The translations under genes were made by a program, and so were the position numbers. The notes below the pieces were generated by a model. The model worked only from the letters and a program-made list of their open reading frames with translations, was not told the DNA's origin and made no database searches. From FEN-1219 sp963744305 (GTDB lineage: Bacteria > Pseudomonadota > Gammaproteobacteria > Steroidobacterales > Rariloculaceae): 64,000 nt of DNA. Below are positions 1 through 9,820 of this stretch, piece by piece. Within the stretch, counting starts at the first letter, position 1. The number at the start of each line of letters is the position of its first letter. The stretch covers positions 1-64,000 of the forward strand of contig CAVUTF010000032.1 of the NCBI GenBank assembly GCA_963744305.1, given 5' to 3'.

Positions 1-119
1 GTGCCGTTCGCGCGCAGGTTCGCTGAAGTAGGTGGTCTTCTTCGTCGAATCCGGAGTGGAGAAGCTGACCATCGACTATCTCGGAGGCGGTGAAAGCTTC
101 AGGAACCTAAAAGACGACG

Positions 120-536
120 ATGGCGGCGGCTGGCGCAGACGGCTTCGCCGGGACGGTCCAATTGCCGCCGGACTCTACCTTTGGGAGCAGCTCGGCGTCG
201 GTGTTGCTCATTTCGGGCTTCGGCGCGCTTTGCATGGCTCTTTGGCTGCTGGCGGCGGCGCTCGGGAGCGTGCGCGTGCTGCGAAGGCTCTCGCAGTTGC
301 GCACCGAGCAAGTCCTCGCAGCGCTCCTGTTGACGTTGCTGCCCCTCTACGTGTTCGCCGTCTCTCAGGTCGTCGACGTCATGCAGTCGCGGCTGCGTGC
401 ACCGGCGGAGTTTGCGCTCGTCGTGCTCGGAGCGTACGGAGTCTACGCTATTCGGCACCAGTTCAAAGCGAGCCGAGCCCGAGCGGCCGAAGTCAACGCG
501 GTGCAGGCCAGACCATCGCCAAGCGCGAACGCGTAG
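120..536 (+). CDS. Small hydrophobic membrane protein, unknown
   Basis: A 138-residue reading frame with three hydrophobic segments at about residues 27-49, 65-88 and 98-114, ending in a short basic tail, so an inner-membrane protein is likely. I do not recognise the family. It could be a complete small protein, or the C-terminal end of a larger membrane protein whose earlier part lies before the window: bases 1-119 contain another plus-strand stretch that could join it through a frame change. The ATG at 120 has no convincing ribosome binding site, which leaves the start open. The gene converges on the lipoprotein gene on the other strand and the reading frames overlap at their ends, so one of the two ends is probably misplaced. 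Confidence 0.45.
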   Translation: MAAAGADGFAGTVQLPPDSTFGSSSASVLLISGFGALCMALWLLAAALGSVRVLRRLSQLRTEQVLAALLLTLLPLYVFAVSQVVDVMQSRLRAPAEFALVVLGAYGVYAIRHQFKASRARAAEVNAVQARPSPSANA

Positions 537-1359
537 CACTTGCAGGCGCGCTCGGCCTGGACGCCGGCGCTCGTTCCGGGCGCCAACGCGTCGGGATGCT
601 CGAGATGACCGTTCGCTGAAAGCGTCACGGCCAATACGTCCGAAAACTCGCTTTCAACTCCCTGACTGTTCACAGCGGTTGCGACGAAGTACCACGTCGT
701 CGCTGACAGGCGCTCGACGAGATAGGTTGTCACCCCCGGATTATCGAGCTTCGCAGAGTAGCTGTACTTGCCTGGTGCCGTGCCCCAATAGATCCGGTAG
801 CCGGCGAGATCAGTGAGCGGGGCGCCGTCGATATTCTCCGTCGGCGCCGTCAAGCCGAGCGTGACGGCCCCATTCGCCCCGACGGGTGGGCCGCCGCTCT
901 TCGTGCGGACTTGGATGTCGAATGGATTGGGAATTGCCGTCGTTTTGCCGTCGCCGACCGTGATGGTCACACGCGAGTAGACTCCGGCGTCTGCGGAGCG
1001 GCACACCGTATAACGCGCCGTCCCACGCATCGAAGCGGAGCCAGCGGGGGCGATTGCTGATCGCGAACGTGAGCTTGGCCCCCGGACTGCCGGTCGCCTG
1101 CGGCTTGAAAACGTACATTTCGCCGGGCTGCACGACGGCTGCCGGTGTCCCGCTGATTTGCGCTGGGGGTCCGCCGGAGGGTGGAGCAGTAGTGGTCGGC
1201 GCAGGGGTCTTGTCGTGGTAGTCGTGGTAGTCGGTGCCGTCAGTTTCCCGTCAAAGTGCTGTCATCGTCGCCTCCGCCACCGCATGAGGCGGCCAATACC
1301 GCTGCAGCCGACAGCGTGCAAGCTCGCAGAAAAATCCGTCCTTGGAACGTCCAGCCCAT
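443..1359 (-). CDS. Fibronectin type III / Ig-like lipoprotein (frameshifted)
   Basis: The start at 1359 (ATG with GGAG about ten bases upstream) opens a lipoprotein signal peptide with lipobox LAASC followed by GGGGDDD. The frame then changes near 1250 into a Thr/Pro-rich linker and an Ig-like segment (positions about 1135-1010, QPGEMYVFKPQATG). It changes again near 1010 into a fibronectin type III domain with the typical AGYRIYWGT and WYFVATAVNSQG motifs. The last residues are uncertain: the frame stays open to 443, but the domain ends near 620 and the opposite gene ends at 536, so the true stop may be near 600. The role is probably a surface-exposed or periplasmic adhesion-type lipoprotein. 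Such proteins are frequent beside exosortase-type EPS loci, but the function is unknown. Confidence 0.6.
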
Positions 1360-1934
1360 GTCGCTCTCCGTTCATTGCATCGACCCCTTCCGTTGTCCTG
1401 CATGACCGGCTCGCAGAGCCAGCACAAAAACGAGCCGTTGCGCGCGGATAAACGCTGCGCAGCCTTCAGGACGCCTAGCGAAAAGACGAACGGTGCTATT
1501 CGCTCGAAGCGAGCAAACGAAGAGAGAGAAGTGCACGGACCGTTTGGCAACCCCGCTGTCATGGACTCTCGTCGTTAGACCGTAAGTTTTGCGTCCCCAC
1601 CTTTCGATGGGTTTCCCTTTGTCGTCGCGGGAAGCGTGCCGGAACGGCTTCACATACCGCAAGCATTTATTGACATAAATGAGAAACAAGTCCGCGTTGT
1701 CGCGCGTTGCAGACGCCCGGGCGCCTTACGCGGACGCGGGGACGAGGAGCGGGAATTTACGCGGACTTGCGCGCACAAGCTCGAAGGCGCTCGTGTTGGT
1801 GAGCTGTCGCAGCGCGTCGGTTGCCGTGCGGCTCACGGACCGTCCGGCCCACTACCACAATCTGCGCATGATCTCGAGCGGCCACACGACGGAGCCCACC
1901 GGCGACTGCGCCAGCTTGCGTCCGCTGTCGGCAA
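1360..1934. other. Intergenic stretch, no gene seen
   Basis: About 575 bases between the start of the fibronectin lipoprotein and the 3' end of the next glycosyltransferase. Open frames here have arginine-rich compositions typical of shadow frames in GC-rich DNA, and none has recognisable motifs. The segment around 1660-1690 is locally AT-rich and could hold promoter elements for the lipoprotein, but no convincing -35/-10 pair was found. Confidence 0.4.
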
Positions 1935-3222
1935 TCAAACTCGTCGAGTGGTCGCCGGTACTCGACTCGGCGACCTCGCCGTCATGCCGCGGGCCGATGC
2001 ACGCTCAACATCGAAAGATAGGCTCGTCCCACGTCGCTCCGCGATCACGGAGTAGCAGCGGTGCTGCGCCACATACGCCCGGCCCTTGCGACCCATCTCG
2101 GCGGCCAAGGCCGGGTTCGTCAATAGAGTGATAATAGCCTCCGCAAACTGCGTCTCGTCCCACGGCACGTGCAAACCGCCGCCGCTCGCGTCGATCACCT
2201 GCGTTTGCTCGGGGTGATCGTTGGCGATGACCGGTTTCGCGAGGGCCATGTACTCCACGAGCTTGGTCGGAGAGGCGACGTCGAGAATCGGCGACGGGAA
2301 GATGGGTGAAAGGCAGACGTCCGCCGCGCGCACGTAGGCGAACGCCTCCTCACGGGGCAACGCCGCCCGTGAAAACCACGCGCTCGGCTATCCCGAGCCG
2401 CTCCGCCTCCTCGCGAAGAAAATCGATGTCGGCCTGATCCTCGCCGCCTACGAAATAGAGCGACGCCGCAGGAACGGCTGCGAGCACTTGCTGAAAGGCG
2501 CGGACGATGGTCTCGAGCCGCCGCACGCGGAGCATCGATCCCAAGTAGAGCACCGAGGGGCCGACGATGTTCGTCGCCCGTTGGCCGTCGACGCTCTGCC
2601 AGCAATTCGGCAGCTAACCCCCATCGGGACCGGAAGCATGCGCGTGGCCGGTATGCCTTTGGAGGCGAGGTCATCCTTCATTGCGCGCGCTCTGCACAAA
2701 CACGAGATCGGCCCGCGGCAGTATGAGCCGATAGAGCAACAGGCGCGCGATATGGCCCCGCAGCCATGCGACAAACGGGTGCCGCGCCGCATGCGCGAGC
2801 GTGCGTCGTCGAGCCACGCCTCGGGAAAAGGATAGGCGAGCCAATACACGAATCGAGTACGAGTCAGCTTCGCGGCCAGCAGCAAGAGTCGCTCCGGCTA
2901 TGAACTTGTCTTTGACTTGCACGAAGTCGTACCGATTGCGCAGCAGGAGCGCTAGCGCGCGCCAGTCGTGCAGGAAGATCTGCAGCTGGCGGACGGTTTT
3001 CGCGAAGCGGGAATCGCCGGCCACGGACGCGCCGACCCACGCGAGTCCGTTGCCGAGCGGCTCGACGCCGGAGCGGCTTCTCGGGCGCTCCGACGGCATG
3101 ACCCAGTGAATCTCATGCCCGCGGTTTGCAAGCTCTTCCACGAACAACACGCGGACGTCGACGCGAAACGGCGGATACTTGTCGGCGGTAACGAACAGGT
3201 ACTTCACGCGCGGACTTCGCAT
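1935..3222 (-). CDS. GT4 glycosyltransferase (frameshifted)
   Basis: Reconstructed from four frames: N-terminal MRSPRVKYLFVTADKYPPFR from 3222, a middle part around 2885-2560, VLYLGSMLRVRRLETIVRAF from about 2553, and a C-terminal part from 2360 with SPTKLVEYMALAKPVIAN. These are the hallmarks of a GT-B retaining glycosyltransferase of family GT4: a glycine/aspartate-poor N-lobe, the donor-binding C-lobe and the K-x-x-E-Y-M signature. About 410 residues if intact. It would transfer a sugar to a lipid-linked oligosaccharide at the cytoplasmic membrane. Frame changes fall near 2870, 2550 and 2355. The true end is probably near 1985, where the conserved C-lobe stops. The start overlaps the end of the upstream amidotransferase gene, indicating co-transcription. 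A GTG at 3210 is an alternative start. Confidence 0.75.
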
Positions 3223-5111
3223 GGTCGAGCGGCAGTCTCTGAGTCGGCATGCCCAGCTGGGCGGCAAGCATCGAAAGAGCCCAAACGCCCGTTGGGTCGC
3301 GCGACTGCTCGAGGCGTGTTGTTGCACCGCAATCCGGCAAGGCCATCCGAGGAGAAGAGGCCGGACGCTGCGAGCGGCCGCCGGACTTCTGACCAACCGC
3401 CTCCGGAATCCTGCGCGAGCCACGCGTCCATCGGCGGATCGAAGCCGCGTTTGCTCGCCTTGAGCAAGGGACCGGGCAGTTGCCGGCCGGTCGTCCGCGC
3501 AAAATGCTTTTGCGCGTGAGACCCCGCATCTTCACGGCGGGGCTGACCTGGGCCAGCAACTCGACGAGACGCGGATCGAGAAACGGGACACGCGACTCCA
3601 ACGAATGAGCCATCGAGCAGCGGTCTACCTTGCAGAGGTATCGCTCGGGCAGCGCGACCGTGTGGAGCCAGTAGTTGAGCAAGCCGAGCCCGTCACGGGC
3701 GCGCGCGGGTGCCAACGCTTCGTCGATGAATTCGCGCGCCGGCCGCACACGCGGGTTGCCGCCGAGGAGCTGGCGTGCGTTCTGCGGCCGTGAAACCGAT
3801 TTGCTTGCCCAGAAGGCGCGACACGAAGTCCTGCTCGGCGCTCTCGAGCACGCGTTGCGCGCGACGCGCGGCGGGAACGTACCCGGCGCCATGCCCAGCA
3901 CCGTCCGCAGAACTGAAGCCAGCGGCGAGCGAACGCGAGGGGACAGACGCTGCCATATCGACACGAATTTCTCGCTCTGATGGACCGGGATAACCGCCCA
4001 GCACTTCGTCGCCGCCATCGCCAGTAAGGACTACCGTCACGAGCTGCCTCGCGATCCTGCTCACGACGTAGGTCGGCAACGCAGACGTGTCGCCGAAAGG
4101 CTCGTCGAAATGCCACGCGAGGGTTTGGAGCAGGCCCGCAGCGTCCTCTCGCCCCACGAGCGTTTCGGAATGTTCCGTATTGAAGCGTTGGCGCAACGAG
4201 TCGCGCGAGGTGTCGCTCGTCGTTGCCTTCCTCATCGAACCCTATCGTGCAGGTGCGCACTCGCTGCGGCGTCACGGCGCTCATGGCAGCGACGACTGAT
4301 GCGGAATCGAGCCCGCCGCTCAAGAACGCGCCGACAGGGACGTCGCTGCGCATTCGCAGTCGAACACTGTCGAAGAACAACTCCTCGAACTGCGCCTCGA
4401 TTCGCTCCGCGTCGTTCCGCAGCTCCTCGACGCGATACGACGGCATCTCCCAGTACCGCTGCACGGAAACCCGCCCACCGCTCGCGATCAGGAAGCAGCC
4501 GGCAGGAAGCTTCCGGATCCCCGTATAAGCGGTATAGGGAGCCGGCAAGAACGTGAAGCAGAGGATGGCGTCCAACATCTCCTCGTTGATTTCGCGCGCT
4601 TTGCCCGCAGCGAACAGCGCCTTCATTTCCGATCCGAAAAGAAACGCGCCGGAGGACTCCGAGTAGAAGAAGGGTTTCTCGCCGAGGCGATCGCGCGCAC
4701 AGAAGAGCCGCTGATTCCGTGCGTCCCACAATGCAAACGCCCACATGCCGTTGAACCGTGCGAGGCAGTCCGTACCCCACTCCTCGTAGGCTTGGAGAAT
4801 GACTTCGGTATCGGACTCCGTTCGAAAAAGCCGTCCGCTGCGCGCGGAGCTCCTCGCGGAGCTCCAGGTAGTTATACAGCTCGCCGTTGTAGACGAGCGC
4901 GAGGCTTCGATCGGCGTTCACGAACGGCTGGTCGCCCGTCACAAGGTCGATGATCGAGAGGCGTCGATGACCGAGAACGACGACGTCGTCCTCGAATTGT
5001 CCGCTCCCGTCCGGTCCACGGTGCGCAAGATTTTCCGTCATTGCGGAAACCGTGGCTGCATCGGACGGACGCAAGCCGGACGGCCGCAGCAAGCCCCGCT
5101 ATGCCGCACAT
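3204..5111 (-). CDS. AsnB-like glutamine amidotransferase 1 (frameshifted)
   Basis: Class II glutamine amidotransferase fused to an ATP-dependent amide synthase. The start at 5111 gives MCGIAGLAA with the catalytic Cys2. Motifs follow in order across several frames: LAHRGPDGSG, RRLSIIDL, NGELYNY, the ATP PP-loop SGGLDSASV (about 4340), LTGDGGDEVLGGY (about 4020) and the C-terminal HSLESRVPFLDPRL (about 3600). At about 635 residues it has the usual length. Frame changes occur at roughly 5080, 4830, 4190, 4000, 3770 and 3460. Relatives in exosortase-type EPS loci are annotated as amidotransferases acting on the polysaccharide rather than in asparagine synthesis, and the glycosyltransferase neighbours support that. 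Its ATG overlaps the stop of the upstream GT by 13 bases. Confidence 0.8.
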
Positions 5112-6215
5112 TTCGCCGGCCACCATTTGCGCATAGATCGTCTGAAGTCGCCCCGGACCATCTCGGGCGTAAAGCGACGCAGCGCGATCGCTCGGTTCTC
5201 GAGGGCCATCCTGCGCAGCATTCCCGCATCCTGCACGAGCGTGGTGAGCATGGCCGCAAATTCATTTGCGTCCAACGAGTCGCTGAAGCAAGCCGTTTAC
5301 CCTGTGTTGAACGACCTCCGGGATGCCCGCGATACCTCGTGTCACGATCGCGAGCCCGAACAGCATGCCTTCCAACACGCAGTTCGGCAGGCCTTCGCCG
5401 TGGAAAGTGGGAAACAGCATGACATGACATGCTCTTCAGCAATTCTGCTTTGCGAGACCCGAGACTTCGCCTTCGAAAACGACGTCCGGCAGATTCTTCG
5501 CCGCGACGTATTCGCGGGCGAAAGCGAGCTCGGGGCCGGAGCCTGCAATGTGCAGCGACATCCGTCGTCCGCGCAGGACACGCCTGCACGCCGCGAACGC
5601 ATCGATCGCAATGTAGACGCCCTTCTCTCTCAAGACGCGCGACAGGAACAGAACCCTGAACGACTCGAACGGACGTCGCAAGCTTCGCTCTCGACATCGA
5701 GCTCGCTCGGAGCCTTCGTCGGACGCCACAGTCGTCTCGATGTGAATTGGCTTTCGCGGCGTCGACGCCGAGCGAAAGGAGCCGCTGCCTGAAAGATTCG
5801 CCGAGAACGGCGAACGCAGTCGCGCGCGCGTACGTGCTGCGAAACAGCGCGCGCTGGAAACGGTTGCGCCGCAGACCAGATTCAAAGTGTTCGTCCCAGC
5901 CTCGAAAAAAAACCAAGTGTCTGCGCCGAGCCGGCGCGACAACCACACGAACACCATATCTCTATAGTACGAATTTCGATTTAGCGACGGATTGACATGA
6001 ATCACGGAATAGGAACGGGCGATTCGCACGAACGAGACGAAAATGAAGGCCGCGTGCCAAACTTTCGCGAGCAGCGAGGACAGTACCCGTCCGATTCACC
6101 TGGAAGTAATCTATTCCCGGCAAGTCGTTCAAGCCGCAGCGTGCGGAAATAATTCGTCACGCCGCCGCCCTGGTTGGAGATCCGGCGTGAGCACGAGGGC
6201 GAGCTTTGGCTTCAC
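5099..6215 (-). CDS. GT4 glycosyltransferase (frameshifted)
   Basis: Probable GTG start at 6215 gives VKPKLALVLTPDLQ, followed after a frame change by a GGGVTNYFRTLR-type glycine-rich N-lobe loop. Further on, SVIHVNPSLNRNSYYRD (about 6005), FFRGWDEHFESG (about 5900), FRVLFLSRVLREKGVYIAID (about 5650) and LHIAGSGPELAFA are typical GT4 segments. The C-terminal part carries AEEHVM, then a frame change to a PT-x-HGEGLPNCVLEGM-like stretch (about 5400), the usual donor-binding E-x7-E region. About 370 residues. It ends at 5099, 13 bases inside the following amidotransferase. Frame changes lie near 6150, 5930, 5740, 5430 and 5300. Acceptor and donor cannot be predicted. Confidence 0.75.
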
Positions 6216-6353
6216 GAGCGGCCGCCGCCGAACGGAGATCGTCCATGTGTGGTCTTTCGGCATTGTCGGGTGCTCGATGAACGGCGAACAGTACACGATA
6301 TCGAAGAGGTCCGGGAACCCCTGGCGCTGGTCGGCAGGCTAAATCAGCGCGTG

Positions 6354-7138
6354 TCAGCCGTGCAATTTCGGAAGGCGAGAAAGAGACGCCGGGCTTTGAT
6401 CGGTCGGATCGAGACACGTTCGCGCTGTAGGCCGACCGGCTATTGTTTGCCGAGAGACGGGCTCCGAGCTGCCAAAAGCCCTCGCGACAGCCCGTTCGAG
6501 CCGCCGTGCAACAACGATGCGAATGCCGTAGCGTCTGGCGCCGGCCGTCACGAACGAAAACAGTCTCCCGAAGAGGAGCGACGTAAAGCACCGCACCTAC
6601 GGTTTGATTCTCCGGAATTCGCGACAGCGCCCGCCGCGAGGCCAGATTCTGAAGCGCGCACATAACCGATCGAGTGCGTGTAACCCCTGCGCGCGAGCTC
6701 CGCGTCGCCGAAACTTGCGCAATAGAGCGGCAACCGGCGACCGCGATGGCTCGGCAGCGTGAGCATCTTGTAGCCGTAAACCTGACGCGCAGGATCGAAA
6801 TGGATGTCCAACGATGCAGATAGCGGCGCCTGTCCGCTCAACGCAAACCAGCAATAGGATGCGAGGCGCCGTTGATCGAGAACGCCGACGCACACATCGT
6901 TCGCTCGCAAGCTGCGTTCAACCGCCTCGCGCGACAGCTCGAGCTCGGGCCGCGCGCAGGACGACAGCAGTTGCTCGCGATCGAGAACCGCGAACTCGTA
7001 CCGCGCACTGATGTCATCGGGTATCGGCGCCGTTAGCAGCGGCCGCCTGCACACGAGCAGCACCTCGGCTTTGAAGTGCCGCGAGAGGAAGCCTAGCAGC
7101 CGCATGTAGAGGCACCGGAGCAATCCCCAGCGCCGCAC
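6354..7138 (-). CDS. GNAT-like acyltransferase (frameshifted)
   Basis: The frame from about 7138 reads through LSRHFKAEVLLVCRRPL, a central YCWFALSGQAPLSASLDIHF segment and RQVYGYKMLTLPSHRGR, the acetyl-CoA loop region expected of a GNAT-like fold. It changes frame near 6650 (FASRRALSRIPENQT) and 6580, ending with GRLFSFVTAGARRYGIRIV. About 260 residues in all. Similar proteins occur in EPS loci that also carry the ATPase and amidotransferase seen on either side. The start is unsure: GTG at 7138 or ATG at 7105. The substrate is unknown; an amino sugar or an acyl group on the polysaccharide is plausible. Confidence 0.55.
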
Positions 7139-7160
7139 GTCTTCCGCTGATCGACACGTG

Positions 7161-7394
7161 CTATCCCACGAACGCGAGCGCGAACCCGATAGCGACAATC
7201 GTCCAGATCGCGCCGCCAGCGATGACCCCGATGAAAATGCCTTCTAGCGGGCTTGGAACCCAGCGCTGCGGCGTCTCAGCGTGCCGCGAGTGCTCGAGAA
7301 TGGTGGCAACCCGTGAGTCATGCAGTTCCGGGCCGTCATCCACGTGTTCGGCAACGAACGGAGGCAGCGTCGTGTTGCGTTGAGGAACGTTCAT
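7161..7394 (-). CDS. Small single-span membrane protein, unknown
   Basis: A 77-residue protein with a soluble, charged N-terminal half and one C-terminal transmembrane helix at about residues 53-75 (GIFIGVIAGGAIWTIVAIGF). This is a tail-anchored type of topology. The start codon overlaps the stop of the upstream ATPase gene in an ATGA, which indicates translational coupling and argues that this is a real gene rather than a chance frame. I do not recognise the family. It could anchor or regulate the ATPase or the following acyltransferase-like protein. Confidence 0.6.
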   Translation of the reverse strand: MNVPQRNTTLPPFVAEHVDDGPELHDSRVATILEHSRHAETPQRWVPSPLEGIFIGVIAGGAIWTIVAIGFALAFVG

Positions 7395-8441
7395 CCCTGC
7401 TCGCGATCAATGCGGTCGGAAGCCAGTATGAACAGTTCATTACGTGCCGCTGTGACTTGCAGCACAAGCGGCACGCGGAACGGGAATTCTGTCAAACGTC
7501 TCGCGTTTGAGCGCGTTGCTTGTGCGCAGTGCGCCGCTCTGCGATCTGGATCAGGCGCGACCCTTCGGCCGGGACGCCGTCGCTGGCGGCGGATGGTTTC
7601 TTCTCCGAAGATTGCGTGGCGGCATCGGGAAGCGGCCCAGCCCGCCACGGCGGAGCGTCCGAAGATTGCGTTCGCCTCGATGACGAGCTTTTCGTCGACG
7701 TGCTGCAAGCGCCGCTTGTGCAGCAATACCAGCACGCCTTGGCACAGCAGGTTTACACGAGCGAACGAGCCGTCCGCGAGCTTTGCGACAAGCATCCGAG
7801 CGGCAGCCGTGAATAGCGATGCACGAAGACCGGCTGAACGCATGCGATGCAAAATATAGGCGTTCACGTCGTCCTGAGTCGCAGAGGCCATGCGATGGAC
7901 CACGATACGCGCCGAGCTCAAGGCGCCGGTCGGGGCGGACTGCAACAGATCGAGGGTCTCGGGGCGGCCCACGACGAGCAGACTGCGGCGTATAGCCGTC
8001 GACATCGATTACGCTGAGCCGCGACAGCTCGAGCCACGCCTCCTTCGCGAGCAGCTGAGCGTCATCGACGGCGAAAATAACCGTGCGGCCCCGCTTCTTC
8101 TCCGTCTCGAGATAGGCACGAAGCGCTTCGCGCTGCTCCGCGTCGCTCGCGGCCCCAGCACGCGAGCCCGTGCTTTCGACGAGGGCTGCGAGCAACGCCG
8201 CACCGTCGTCCCAGCGGTCGCGCAACCGAAAGAAGGCACAATCAGGAACACTCTCGAGGTACGTGTCCAGCACCGTGCTCTTCCCGCAGCCTCGCGAGCC
8301 GAGCAGCAAACCCGTGTTGTGGCGGCTCAGCGCCTCGAGCGCAAACGACAGCGCGCGGCATTGACCGGGCCCTAGCCACACATCCCGGGGCTGCGGGCGG
8401 CCGAAGACATTCGCCGGGGACAGCGGGCCGTCGTGTGTCAT
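7391..8441 (-). CDS. ExeA-like AAA ATPase of EPS/exosortase loci (one frameshift)
   Basis: The ATG at 8441 opens a protein with Walker A GSRGCGKST at about residues 48-56 and Walker B TVIFAVDDAQ at about residues 117-126. The frame changes near 8000 into LLVVGRPETLDLLQ, followed by an AAA+ lid-like region with MASATQDDVNAYILHRM and FARVNLLCQGVLVLL. About 350 residues, matching the length of the putative secretion ATPases found in exosortase / PEP-CTERM loci and related to ExeA of type II secretion. Such proteins are thought to energise assembly of an export system; this is family knowledge, not shown here. It ends in the ATGA overlap with the small membrane protein. Confidence 0.75.
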
Positions 8442-8491
8442 AGCTGGATCTCTCGTGCGCCTTCTCGAGCGTCTTGTTGTTGTCGTCGCTT

Positions 8492-8649
8492 GCTATACTG
8501 AAGGCTGGCGCGCGTTTCTCGTGTTGTTACGGCGCCTTAGCAAGCGTTCTTATTGTGGATTCTTGGTTGTCTCGCTATACTGAAGGCAGGCGCGCGTTTT
8601 TTCGTGTTGTTACGGCGCCTTAGCAAGCGTTCTTATTGTGTGTTCTTGG
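8492..8649. repeat. Tandem duplication, 82-bp period, two copies
   Basis: Copy 1 begins at 8492 and copy 2 at 8574. Both start with GCTATACTGAAGGC, continue through GTGTTGTTACGGCGCC and TTAGCAAGCGTTCTTATTG, and end with TTCTTGG near 8565 and 8649. They differ at only a few bases and one small T-run length change. Each copy carries a TATACT hexamer that could serve as a -10 element on the plus strand, without a good -35. The repeat fills most of the 292-base gap (8442-8733) between the divergent ATPase and methyltransferase genes. No other gene is visible in that gap. Confidence 0.85.
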
Positions 8650-8733
8650 GCGCGAAGTCTACGATACGAATGAGCTTATGTAAACTCCAGGGCGCGCGCG
8701 GCGAACCAGGCGCCGGGGTCCTCGTGGGTCGGC

Positions 8734-9411
8734 TTGAAATCCCTCGTCGAGCGCGCGCGCGGCGGAGCCCGCGCGAAGCGCGCGCGGCTGTTTCGACACA
8801 CGTTCACGATTGGCCCGAGCACGAGGATTCTTGACGTCGGCTCGGAAAACGGCTCGGCCATAGCCACGGTTATCGAAGGAACGAAGGCGGAACCGCACAA
8901 CGTCTACATTGCCGACATCGACGTCGCCGCGGTCAGATCAGGCTCCCGGCGTTTCGGTTTCGTGCCGGTTCCGATCCCCGAGTCGGGCAGGTTGTCGTTC
9001 GCCGACGGTTACTTCGACATCGTCCACTGTTCCTCCGTGATCGAGCACGTGACCGTGCCAAAAAGCGAAATCTGGCACATCCGCTCCGGCGCGGAATTCC
9101 GCCGGCGTGCGCGAGCCCGCCGGAGAGAGTTCGCGGATGAGATCCGGCGCCTCGGGCGGGCCTACTATGTGCAAACCCCCAACAAGTGGTTCCCGATCGA
9201 GAGTCACACCTGGCTGCCGCTAGTCGGCGTGCTTCCGAGGGGGCTCCAGGTGCCCACCATTGCCTCCACGAACCGCTGGTGGATCAAGAGCACCAACCCC
9301 GATTGGGACCTGCTCACGCGGGCTGAGTCTCAGGAGCCTCTTTCCGGATGCCGAGATCACACTGAGCGCTTTCTTGGGCTCACGAAGTCGATCATAGCGA
9401 TCAAAAGATGA
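8734..9411 (+). CDS. Class I SAM-dependent methyltransferase
   Basis: A 225-residue protein with TTG as the best start (LKSLVERARGG). The SAM-binding motif I variant is TRILDVGSENGSAI at about residues 30-43, an acidic residue follows in YIADID, and YFDIVHCSSVIEHV is the motif II/post-motif region typical of glycan and small-molecule methyltransferases. Near 9340 the translation departs from the expected sequence: the alternative frame reads LFPDAEI before returning to ERFLGLTKSII. Two compensating indels are therefore likely. The gene lies downstream of the tandem repeat and upstream of the wcaJ-like gene. The substrate is unknown, probably a sugar or lipid-linked glycan. Confidence 0.75.
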   Translation: MKSLVERARGGARAKRARLFRHTFTIGPSTRILDVGSENGSAIATVIEGTKAEPHNVYIADIDVAAVRSGSRRFGFVPVPIPESGRLSFADGYFDIVHCSSVIEHVTVPKSEIWHIRSGAEFRRRARARRREFADEIRRLGRAYYVQTPNKWFPIESHTWLPLVGVLPRGLQVPTIASTNRWWIKSTNPDWDLLTRAESQEPLSGCRDHTERFLGLTKSIIAIKR

Positions 9412-9820
9412 GGACCTGCGCCTATTAAGTTAACATAATCAAAGACTCGGAACGTTTTGGTAAATAGCCTGCTGACAACCCGCTTCTAAACTGTAAGAAT
9501 TCCCTGGAACTAGGAACCACTTGCGCTATAAGAACAAGATCGAGAAAGCACCAATACGAGATTACGGTCGCCGGGCCGATGCGACGCCCGCTGCACGCGA
9601 CCGCCGTTTGGTTAGGGCCAAAAGCAAGAATGATTGTGATAGCAGACGTTCGGCCGGGTGGGACTGGGATCCGTCGAATGAGACTCAAGGTGGCGCGGAG
9701 CCCGTCCTTGTAGCCGTTGTGTTTTTGCAACAGGACACCATTTGGGCGCGTGAGCACTATAATTTCGACACCGGCGCCTGACCCCGGACAGGTCGATAAC
9801 GAACGATAAACAGGGACCGA
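9412..9820 (+). promoter_or_regulatory. Intergenic leader with TATAAT -10 element
   Basis: About 410 bases, locally AT-rich at 9420-9560. A perfect TATAAT lies at 9758-9763, about 60 bases before the wcaJ-like ATG; no good -35 was found at 16-18 bases spacing. AGGGA precedes the ATG at 9821 and is an acceptable ribosome binding site. A 110-codon minus-strand frame (9425-9757) crosses the region but has no recognisable motif, so I do not call it a gene. Confidence 0.4.

Noticed and set aside
1200..1240. Simple-sequence repeat GTCGTGGTA
   Set aside because: It is the Thr-rich linker of the lipoprotein read on the other strand, not an independent element.
1671..1700. Consensus TTGACA as a plus-strand promoter
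   Set aside because: No -10 hexamer at 15-19 bases spacing and no plus-strand gene downstream.
8492..8649. CRISPR array
   Set aside because: Only two copies, directly adjacent, unit about 80 bases with no spacers and no cas genes nearby.
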